This document shows positions 16,226 to 20,663 of a stretch of 24,409 bases of DNA, piece after piece (position 1 is the stretch's first letter; every line of letters starts with the position of its first letter). This stretch comes from a virus. Under the pieces are notes generated by a model. That model made no database searches and had not been told where the DNA came from. It saw only the letters and a list, made by a program, of their open reading frames with translations. The position numbers and the translations under genes are program-made. The stretch is taken from IMG/VR virus record IMGVR_UViG_3300031857_001326, positions 1-24,409 of that record. One strand, written 5' to 3'.

Positions 16226-16899
16226 TAGAAACCATTCATTTGAGTACGAACAACAGATGCAGCATTGATACTTTTCTTGGAAACCATAAGTGTCACAGCA
16301 ACCATATTAGACTCACGATCAATACTACGATTGGAAATATAAGCACCACGTAGAATACCCTGAGAGTTATCATTAATATTTTCAGTTACAGACTGTGAAA
16401 TTTTACTGGCTCTGTTACGCTCTTCCTGACTATATTGAGAGTGGTCTACTTCTGTGTCACTTCCGAACAATTCATCAGACTTGGTATCTTTACTTCGTTT
16501 ACTATTCTCAGAGCCATTAGATGTAACGATGTCTTTCAATGCAGTCTTTGTCACATTCTCGACTGCTTTACCAGACTTAATATCGTTGTTTAAAAACTCA
16601 ACTAGGTTGCGCTTTGCACGCATCGTCGCTAACAGGAATGCGTCTTCACGACCCTGAGCATGGTTGAAGTTAATAGGTGCTGTGCCTGATGTTTTGATTA
16701 ACAGCCAATCACCCTCTTCTGAGAATTGCAACTGCACTGTTCCAGCTGTCTCAAGAAATTCTGCCTCTGCTTTTCTAATATCTGGTTTCATCTCCAGTTT
16801 ATTTTCTACTTTGGCAACAGGTGGTGGACTCTTACTTGTAGATGCACATCCAGTAAGAAATACAGCAAGAACTGCCATTGATATAATACTCTTCTTCAT
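16225..16899 (-). CDS. FlgP/LPP20-like outer membrane lipoprotein
   Basis: A 224-residue protein with a lipoprotein signal: basic 'MKKS', a hydrophobic core and lipobox LTGC (residues 15-18), then 'ASTSKSPP'. Later segments 'GREDAFLLATMRAKRNLVEFLNNDIKSGKAVENV' and 'SQGILRGAYISNRSIDRESNMVAVTLMVSKKSINAA' have the layout of LPP20/FlgP-type lipoproteins: an Ala-rich helix, a long polar insert and a final beta-strand pair. It has a good ribosome binding site (AAGGAG, 7 bases before ATG) and overlaps the 41-residue ORF upstream by ATGA. With the next gene it forms an envelope pair that is unusual on a phage. Attachment inside the host outer membrane is inferred from the lipobox. Confidence 0.75.
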   Translation of the reverse strand: MKKSIISMAVLAVFLTGCASTSKSPPPVAKVENKLEMKPDIRKAEAEFLETAGTVQLQFSEEGDWLLIKTSGTAPINFNHAQGREDAFLLATMRAKRNLVEFLNNDIKSGKAVENVTKTALKDIVTSNGSENSKRSKDTKSDELFGSDTEVDHSQYSQEERNRASKISQSVTENINDNSQGILRGAYISNRSIDRESNMVAVTLMVSKKSINAASVVRTQMNGF

Positions 16900-17021
16900 T
16901 TCACATTCTCCTTAATTATAACTTTTGCACTGTCAAGTTGACGATCTGCAAAATTAGCAAAATTACTAAATCCTACAGTTGCAACAATAACACCCATAAT
17001 AAATCCAATCAATAATTGCAT
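16896..17021 (-). CDS. 41-residue membrane peptide
   Basis: A short frame reading MQLLIGFIMGVIVATVGFSN and then a polar tail ending 'KVIIKENVK'. Residues 2-20 form one hydrophobic helix with GxxxG-like spacing. Similar tiny 'M-x-LL-GF-(I/M)-G' peptides are common between genes in marine T4-like phages; function unknown. Its stop overlaps the lipoprotein start (ATGA). The -10 box of the promoter ends only 5 bases before the ATG, so its mRNA would be nearly leaderless or start inside the gene. It may be poorly translated from that promoter. Confidence 0.55.
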   Translation of the reverse strand: MQLLIGFIMGVIVATVGFSNFANFADRQLDSAKVIIKENVK

Positions 17022-17026
17022 AATAT

Positions 17027-17055
17027 ATTATACTCCATTTATGTTTAAAAGTCAA
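17027..17055 (-). promoter_or_regulatory. Strong sigma-70-like promoter for the lipoprotein/FlgT-like unit
   Basis: On the minus strand: -35 TTGACT (17055-17050), a 17-base spacer, perfect -10 TATAAT (17032-17027). This is the closest match to the consensus in the window (11 of 12). It would start transcription near 17020, at the ATG of the 41-residue ORF. The same 'GGAG(T/C)ATAATAT' string appears at the -10 of the GP88-family gene. Confidence 0.82.
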
Positions 17056-17060
17056 TCAAT

Positions 17061-17759
17061 TTATACAACGAATCCAGACGTGTCTTTCTTCGCTTTACCT
17101 TTGGCTTTGAGTCCAACGATAACACCTTTGGGATCCAAGAAACGCAAGTCTGTTTCATCCCCATTAATCACTGGGAGACCAAGATAAGTCTTCGGTAATT
17201 CTTTCTTGAAAACAACAGCAATGTTCAATCCTGCCTGTATTGCAGCAAGAACATCATTGATGTTTCCATCGGCATTGGAGAATGTTAGGTGGTAGTTTGG
17301 AATGTCACCAACTTTACGACCAAGCACCTTAGTGTAGTCATAAAATTGCACTTGTGGGAACATCTGGAAAATATTGCGTCCTTCCAGAATCTCATACTTC
17401 TCCCATGACAAGTCACTGGTGCCATTCAATCGAAAGACAGGGATTAGTCCCTTCTTTTCTGCATACTTGATGGTCTTGACGATATCGTTAAGCAACTGTG
17501 ACATGAATGCTGAGCGATTCTCAAAAAACATCTTTGTCTTGCGTATACGTGCCTGCTGAATCACATTAGTGGATTCACCTTTCTTGAAGATGCCACCACG
17601 TCCAGCAAGATTCAAGCATGCTTCCGTGCAACCCTTCGTGCGCTTCGGGCAGACTTCTTTTCCAGACAAGTCTGCTGGCGCAAAGTGCAGTACTGAAGAC
17701 AAATATCCCTGTGCCTGTCCCTTTAGCAATTTTGGATTACCGACTGTTAGAAGACTCAT
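17061..17759 (-). CDS. GP88-family phage protein
   Basis: A 232-residue protein matching the phage 'gene product 88' family pattern: 'NPKLLKGQAQGYLSSVLHFAPADLSGKEVCPKRTKGCTEACLNLAGRGG', 'ARIRKTKMFFENRSAFMSQLL', 'PVFRLNGTSDLSWE', 'FYDYTKVLGRK', 'NYHLTFSNADGN', 'NIAVVFKKELPKTYLGLPVINGDETDLRFLDP' and 'IVGLKAKGKAK'. Three Cys at about residues 37-48 (C-x6-C-x3-C) recall an Fe-S or radical-type cluster site, but I know of no proven function. Homologues occur in actinobacterial and marine phages. It is a single-gene unit with its own promoter upstream; no clear terminator follows. Confidence 0.78.
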   Translation of the reverse strand: MSLLTVGNPKLLKGQAQGYLSSVLHFAPADLSGKEVCPKRTKGCTEACLNLAGRGGIFKKGESTNVIQQARIRKTKMFFENRSAFMSQLLNDIVKTIKYAEKKGLIPVFRLNGTSDLSWEKYEILEGRNIFQMFPQVQFYDYTKVLGRKVGDIPNYHLTFSNADGNINDVLAAIQAGLNIAVVFKKELPKTYLGLPVINGDETDLRFLDPKGVIVGLKAKGKAKKDTSGFVV

Positions 17760-17789
17760 AATAAACCTTTCTTAATCACGATAAGGTAT

Positions 17790-17818
17790 ATTATGCTCCA
17801 ATAGTCAATTAAAGACAA
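17790..17818 (-). promoter_or_regulatory. Sigma-70-like promoter for the GP88-family gene
   Basis: On the minus strand: -35 TTGTCT (17818-17813), a 17-base spacer, -10 CATAAT (17795-17790). The predicted start is near 17783, about 24 bases before the ATG at 17759; AAGG lies between. The -35 hexamer is identical to that of the promoter at 14886-14891. The -35 overlaps the foot of a 9-bp hairpin at 17816-17846. Confidence 0.62.
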
Positions 17819-17846
17819 CAACTTTCTGGACACTCGTAAGTTGTTG
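17816..17846. repeat. Inverted repeat at the edge of the GP88 promoter
   Basis: CAACAACTT (17816-17824) and AAGTTGTTG (17838-17846) form a perfect 9-bp inverted repeat with a 13-base loop. Neither strand has a proper T-run next to it. The left arm shares three bases with the -35 box at 17813-17818. It could be a protein-binding operator or a structure in readthrough RNA. Confidence 0.45.
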
Positions 17847-17855
17847 ATTTATAAA

Positions 17856-17887
17856 GGAAAAATAACCCCTAGACTAGAGGGGTTATT
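17856..17887 (-). terminator. Intrinsic terminator
   Basis: AATAACCCCT / AGGGGTTATT (17861-17870 and 17878-17887), a perfect 10-bp stem with a seven-base loop. On the minus strand the stem is followed by TTTTTCC. It lies directly after the stop of the membrane protein gene at 17891 and closes the unit coming from the ClpP/SLEB side. Confidence 0.9.
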
Positions 17888-17890
17888 TCC

Positions 17891-18106
17891 TTACTTTGGG
17901 CGAACAGCAGTCCCATAGGCGATACAGATGGTATCAGTTTGCTTTGCATATGCACATCTAACTGCAACTGGGTCAATACCCTTAACGATTGCAGACTCTA
18001 CATTGCGTTCAAGTGATTTTAATTCAGAGTACTGGTAAAATGTAAATGAACCAATCGTAGTAAGAATAACTAACGCAATAGAAACTGTGAGAACATTATC
18101 ATTCAT
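17891..18106 (-). CDS. Small membrane-anchored protein with Cys pair
   Basis: A 71-residue protein counted from ATG 18106, chosen because AAGGA lies 8 bases before it. A frame start 12 codons earlier (18142) has no such site and overlaps the neighbour. Residues 5-24 are a transmembrane helix ('VLTVSIALVILTTIGSFTFY'). The tail has 'IVKGIDPVAVRCAYAKQTDTICIAYG', a 'KG-DP-AVRCA-A....ICIA' block that I recall in small proteins of marine phages, function unknown. The two cysteines would lie in the periplasm and may pair. It is the last gene before the terminator. Confidence 0.72.
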   Translation of the reverse strand: MNDNVLTVSIALVILTTIGSFTFYQYSELKSLERNVESAIVKGIDPVAVRCAYAKQTDTICIAYGTAVRPK

Positions 18107-18122
18107 TATAAATTCCTTTATT

Positions 18123-18311
18123 TTAGTAAGTACCATTATCAATAACCATTCTTAACCAGAATGGACCAAAGTTAGCATATAATCCATGTTGTTGTGGATC
18201 CATATCTGTTGGTTTCAATAGTTGAAATCGAAAACTCCAGTGATATGGATTGAAAATAATTCCTATCCATACACCAGAATATTTTAAGTAGTTAATTAAG
18301 TTCTTTAACAT
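18123..18311 (-). CDS. Small protein of unknown function
   Basis: A 62-residue protein rich in aromatic residues ('SGVWIGIIFNPYHWSFRFQLLKPTDMDPQQHGLYANFGPFWLRMVIDNG'). No long hydrophobic helix and no cysteine are present. The pattern 'W-G-..F...HW...F' resembles short conserved hypothetical proteins of marine T4-like phages. It overlaps the end of the ClpP-like gene by 20 bases and is followed by the membrane protein gene after 16 bases, so it is part of the same unit. Confidence 0.6.
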   Translation of the reverse strand: MLKNLINYLKYSGVWIGIIFNPYHWSFRFQLLKPTDMDPQQHGLYANFGPFWLRMVIDNGTY

Positions 18312-18852
18312 CGTCGCATAGTCCTAACTTTTTAGCTTCTAATGGGCTCAACCACATATCCTGTGGCGGTAACAATAACTCTTTAATTTTCGCCTCAGAC
18401 AATCCACTACACTTTTTATAGTGAGCAATCATCTTCTTAGTAGTCAAATCAAACTCTTTAACAGTTGCAAATAACTCATGCTCTTTTCCAAACGCACCCC
18501 ATGAATACTGGTGCGATAAAATCGATGTATTGGGTGTCAGAAGTCTCTTACCTTTTTCACCAGCAATAAAAATCATAAGTCCAGCAGAAGCAATCTGACC
18601 AAGACCAATTGTACGAATTGGAATGGCAGAGCCACGCATGGTATCAATAATAGCAAATGCTGCATTCAAGTCACCTCCAGGAGAAGTGATAATCAAATTT
18701 AATAGATCAGGTCTTTCTTCTTGGAAGTTACATTCAAAAATCCACTCAACTGTTTGTTTAGCAGTTTGAAGGTTAATTTCTTCCATCAGCAAGAAGAACG
18801 AGTGTTGTGCGTCCTCTGTCTCGTTCAACTGTAGGTTTAATTTGCGCATCAT
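18292..18852 (-). CDS. clpP: ClpP-like serine protease
   Basis: A 186-residue protein from the ATG at 18852, preferred over an upstream in-frame ATG (18888) because GAGGA lies 5 bases before it. The ClpP fold is clear: 'LIITSPGGDLNAAFAIIDTM', the nucleophile motif 'GQIASAGLMIFIAG' (Ser89), 'SILSHQYSWG' (His114), and 'PPQDMWLSPLEAKKLGLCDDV' with the likely third residue Asp165. All three catalytic residues are present, so activity is plausible. ClpP barrels degrade proteins handed over by Clp ATPases, including tmRNA-tagged ones. No Clp ATPase is in the window, so it would use the host partner or act alone. It overlaps the SLEB gene by 80 bases in another frame. Confidence 0.88.
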   Translation of the reverse strand: MMRKLNLQLNETEDAQHSFFLLMEEINLQTAKQTVEWIFECNFQEERPDLLNLIITSPGGDLNAAFAIIDTMRGSAIPIRTIGLGQIASAGLMIFIAGEKGKRLLTPNTSILSHQYSWGAFGKEHELFATVKEFDLTTKKMIAHYKKCSGLSEAKIKELLLPPQDMWLSPLEAKKLGLCDDVKELN

Positions 18853-19360
18853 ATGTTCCTCTTTCTCTATAAAATATATGTCTTCCAATAACTACAGTCT
18901 TCTGCAGTTTCCATCTAGGATTCACGTAATCGGCATGATAATATAATGCACCTTTTGTGATATCTTTCAATTTTTCATAATTAGCGTATACATACAACGC
19001 TGCTTCACGTGATAGTTCATACTGTTGTTTCTGTCTATTAGTAATTTTATTTTCACACATCCATGTGAACTGACATGTGTAGTTATTCTTTTGTTTAACT
19101 ACACTGCAAATATCTTTTGGGAATCTTGGGTCTTGTACTCTATTCAATGTAACGAATGCCACCGCCATTCGTCCCTGTTCTGCTTCATAACCAGCTTCAT
19201 GATACACATTGTCTGCGAGACAATCAATTTCTTTTCTTGCTTCTTTTGTTAGTTGATGATATTCAATATCTAGTACTTTATCTGATGAGAACGATGTTGT
19301 TGATACACTTAAACAACTGACGATTAATAATGTTATTAGTATTAGTATGCGCTTATGCAT
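18773..19360 (-). CDS. SLEB/CwlJ-type cell wall hydrolase (Hydrolase_2)
   Basis: A 195-residue exported protein. Residues 1-25 are a signal peptide or anchor ('RILILITLLIVSCLSVS'; the Cys could act in lipidation, although the box is poor). The domain at about 44-170 follows the SleB/CwlJ pattern: 'LADNVYHEAGYEAEQGRMAVAFVTLNRVQDPRFPKDICSVVKQKNNYTCQFTWMCE' and 'ITKGALYYHADYVNPRW....IGRHIFYR'. Glu55 in 'YHEAGYE' is the expected catalytic residue. Such enzymes cut peptidoglycan glycan strands. The last 27 residues overlap the start of clpP and are probably not part of the fold. It has AAGGAGAT before the ATG and starts just after a terminator hairpin. Confidence 0.85.
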   Translation of the reverse strand: MHKRILILITLLIVSCLSVSTTSFSSDKVLDIEYHQLTKEARKEIDCLADNVYHEAGYEAEQGRMAVAFVTLNRVQDPRFPKDICSVVKQKNNYTCQFTWMCENKITNRQKQQYELSREAALYVYANYEKLKDITKGALYYHADYVNPRWKLQKTVVIGRHIFYRERGTYDAQIKPTVERDRGRTTLVLLADGRN

Positions 19361-19375
19361 ATAATCTCCTTAATT

Positions 19376-19406
19376 AGTTAAAGAGAAGTGCACGAATGCA
19401 CTTCTC
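19376..19406 (-). terminator. Intrinsic terminator with a UUCG tetraloop
   Basis: A perfect 10-bp stem GAGAAGTGCA / TGCACTTCTC (19383-19392 and 19397-19406). On the minus strand the loop is TTCG and the 3' side continues TTTAACT. This very stable hairpin lies 11 bases after the stop of the gene ending at 19417 and 16 bases before the SLEB ATG. It may also act as an mRNA end or processing signal. Confidence 0.8.
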
Positions 19407-19416
19407 CAATCCCGTA

Positions 19417-19692
19417 TCAGGTTGACTTTTTGCTTATAGTCTTTGTATCTTGGGGGATATTTGAAACGAAACCATTCAAGACCTGAGCCTTTGCAATGAT
19501 GTCGAGTTCGGATGGGATAGCAGGGAATCCTGGATGATCAGGAATAGTGCCACCATTGAGTTTAGCAGATTCGACTTTCATATGCCAGTCGTTGCTAATT
19601 TGTTCACGCTTACCGTAGTACTCATCGTTAAGCATGTCTTTCGCCATTTTTAATAGTTCAAGGCGAATCTCGAACGGTGTCAAATTACTCAT
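19417..19692 (-). CDS. Conserved T4-like phage protein of unknown function
   Basis: A 91-residue protein beginning 'MSNLTPFEIRLELLKMAKDMLNDEYYGKREQISNDW'. This N-terminus is strongly reminiscent of a small hypothetical protein found in most marine T4-like phages. The middle is Pro/Gly rich ('GGTIPDHPGFPAIPSELDIIAKAQVLNGFVS'). The first 45 residues should form one long amphipathic helix. There are no Cys and no membrane segment. AAGGAG precedes the ATG and a UUCG terminator follows. Function is not known to me. Confidence 0.75.
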   Translation of the reverse strand: MSNLTPFEIRLELLKMAKDMLNDEYYGKREQISNDWHMKVESAKLNGGTIPDHPGFPAIPSELDIIAKAQVLNGFVSNIPQDTKTISKKST

Positions 19693-19732
19693 GTGTTACT
19701 CCTTGTGTGTTATGAGTTGTGTGTATGGTGAT

Positions 19733-19758
19733 TTTGTAGGGTTCACCAACCCTCTGTA
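19733..19758. repeat. Bulged hairpin after the secreted Lys/Pro-rich gene
   Basis: TTGTA and GGGTT on one side pair with AACCC and TACAA on the other, with a CACC loop and a TCTG bulge. On the minus strand it lies just past the stop of the gene at 19762, but no U-run follows, so it is not a standard terminator. It may stabilise an mRNA end. Confidence 0.3.
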
Positions 19759-19761
19759 CAA

Positions 19762-19983
19762 TTATTTAGGTGTTTCTACCTTTTTCTTTGGAGTTGGTTT
19801 GTTACCTTTTGGTGGTGGAGGACATTTACCTTTCTTATCCTTTTTGACGCAGTTATCATTCTCAACAGGTTTACCTGCATCTGCTTTAGTGACAGCTGGT
19901 GTTGCAACGACTGGTTTGGTTTCTGCTGCAGATGCAACTGTCATCAAACCGATTGATAAAAATAAAACGCTTAGTAATCTCAT
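19762..19983 (-). CDS. Small secreted Lys/Pro-rich protein
   Basis: A 73-residue protein with a clear signal peptide (MRLLSVLFLSIGLMTVASA, cut after ASA). The mature part of about 54 residues is low in complexity: an Ala/Val/Thr-rich first half, then 'ENDNCVKKDKKGKCPPPPKGNKPTPKKK'. Two cysteines may form a disulphide. It would be a positively charged periplasmic or secreted peptide. The ATG has AGGAG at a good distance (ACAGGAGAACATATG). It is the first gene after the tmRNA, from whose promoter it may be transcribed. Its role is unknown; contact with peptidoglycan or lipopolysaccharide is speculation. Confidence 0.7.
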   Translation of the reverse strand: MRLLSVLFLSIGLMTVASAAETKPVVATPAVTKADAGKPVENDNCVKKDKKGKCPPPPKGNKPTPKKKVETPK

Positions 19984-20003
19984 ATGTTCTCCTGTTAATA
20001 GAT

Positions 20004-20034
20004 GGTAGCTTATTCTGTTACGAGGAAAGCTACC
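20004..20034 (-). other. 8-bp hairpin at the 3' border of the tmRNA coding piece
   Basis: GGTAGCTT (20004-20011) and AAGCTACC (20027-20034) pair across a 15-base loop. It comes right after the tag stop region and before the ribosome binding site of the secreted protein gene, and has no T-run. It could be the 3' end hairpin or processing site of the tmRNA coding piece. Confidence 0.5.
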
Positions 20035-20051
20035 GAAACCCTAAGCAGTGT

Positions 20052-20084
20052 TTAGGCTGCTAATGCGAACAGTTCGTCGTTTGC
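20052..20084 (-). other. tmRNA tag reading frame: ANDELFALAA-stop
   Basis: From the resume codon GCA at 20084 the frame reads GCA AAC GAC GAA CTG TTC GCA TTA GCA GCC TAA. With the charged alanine this gives A-ANDELFALAA, next to the E. coli tag A-ANDENYALAA. The stretch before the resume codon (GTAAAC) parallels GTAGTC in E. coli. The LAA end is the ClpX/ClpP recognition signal. The stop codon lies in a small stem CCTAA/TTAGG, as in helix P5 of other tmRNAs. Confidence 0.92.
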
Positions 20085-20169
20085 GTTTACGTTGTTTTAC
20101 TTTTAGCGAGTATCTGTCTCGAGTTGTCCATCTTCTTACTTATTGCTCTGTCGAAACCTAGTCACCCCC

Positions 20170-20237
20170 ATCAGAAGTATATTCTGTCATCGTTTTTGCT
20201 ACGCTGGTAACGACCAAGACCTCAAAGAATACGCTTC
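20170..20237 (-). other. Intervening segment of the permuted tmRNA precursor
   Basis: This stretch should be removed to give two RNA pieces. Its ends pair: 20239-20226 with 20185-20172, 12 Watson-Crick pairs, one G-U and one A-C mismatch over 14 positions. The stem begins just beyond the acceptor stem, separated by a 2-by-2 internal loop that holds the processing sites, and would stack on it in the precursor. Confidence 0.75.
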
Positions 20238-20300
20238 TGGTGGAGGTGGGGAGAATCGAACTCCCGTCCAGCACACCTTTCGGTCAACTTCAAACAACCA
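20238..20300 (-). other. tmRNA acceptor piece (3' half)
   Basis: It contains a T-arm with GGGAG/CTCCC stem and TTCGATT loop (20265-20249), the 3' acceptor strand CACCTCC (20248-20242) and an encoded ACCA end (20241-20238). Upstream is a small ACC-GAAA-GGT hairpin around 20286-20277. The 5' end is set approximately by the promoter. Confidence 0.88.
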
Positions 20301-20307
20301 TATCACT

Positions 20308-20336
20308 ATTATACATCATATATTCTTACAATTCAA
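20308..20336 (-). promoter_or_regulatory. Sigma-70-like promoter of the tmRNA gene
   Basis: On the minus strand: -35 TTGAAT (20336-20331), a 17-base spacer, perfect -10 TATAAT (20313-20308). The start is predicted near 20301, just before the acceptor piece. The gene upstream ends at 20342, so this is a dedicated promoter. No riboswitch fits between promoter and RNA. Confidence 0.75.
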
Positions 20337-20341
20337 ATTAT

Positions 20342-20656
20342 TTATCGTTGAGCACTGACACCAAACGATGGATCACTGCCAGATTTTTCTTCACCAGCAC
20401 CCAATACACATGCTAATCTGGAATCATATTCCACCATAGTCCATGAACGAGTTTCTTTGTTCATTAGTAGTGTCATGTGAGTATTGTGCACTGTCTTTCC
20501 AACCCAAACTGGTTTCTCATTATGGGTATTTGAGAAGTAACCCATTACTGCTTCTACTTCAGAGCACTTCATTGGTTTAGTTAAATCGACAATGCTCTGT
20601 GCTGATGCTAAAGTGTTGAAGCAAAATAAAAATGCTATCGTTGAAATGTATTTCAT
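20342..20656 (-). CDS. Small exported protein of unknown function
   Basis: A 104-residue protein with a signal peptide (MKYISTIAFLFCFNTLASA, cut after ASA). The mature part, about 85 residues, has two cysteines ('MKCSEVEAVMGYFSNTHNEKPVWVGKTVHNTHMTLLMNKETRSWTMVEYDSRLACVLGAGEE'), which could form a disulphide. The pattern 'PVWVGKT..N....L..N..T.SWT.VE.......ACVLG.G' is one I recall from small secreted proteins in marine phages and proteobacteria, function unknown. It lies 7 bases downstream of the nuclease gene and directly before the tmRNA promoter. Confidence 0.75.
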   Translation of the reverse strand: MKYISTIAFLFCFNTLASAQSIVDLTKPMKCSEVEAVMGYFSNTHNEKPVWVGKTVHNTHMTLLMNKETRSWTMVEYDSRLACVLGAGEEKSGSDPSFGVSAQR

Positions 20657-20663
20657 TTGATCC

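Larger units (their letters stand above)
20035..20300 (-). ncRNA. ssrA: Circularly permuted (two-piece) tmRNA gene
   Basis: Transfer-messenger RNA rescues stalled ribosomes and adds a degradation tag. Here the acceptor half with T-arm and CCA end (about 20300 to 20238) is transcribed first, then a 68-base intervening segment (20237-20170), then the 5' half GGGGGTG with the tmRNA 5' signature GACTAGGTTTCGAC (from 20169), a hairpin of the PK1 type (CGAG/CTCG, 20121-20107) and the tag frame (20084-20052). GGGGGUG (20169-20163) pairs with CACCUCC (20248-20242) as a 7-bp acceptor stem. CAGAGCA (20150-20144) pairs with TGTGCTG (20275-20269) as P2 with one mismatch. This order is the hallmark of permuted ssrA. 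The outer ends are approximate. Confidence 0.93.

Noticed and set aside
20300-20345. Glutamine riboswitch upstream of the tmRNA
   Set aside because: The promoter leaves almost no leader and the conserved core of that riboswitch is not seen on either strand.
20143-20358. Plus-strand 71-codon reading frame
   Set aside because: It is antisense to the permuted tmRNA and its promoter and shows no ribosome binding site or family pattern.
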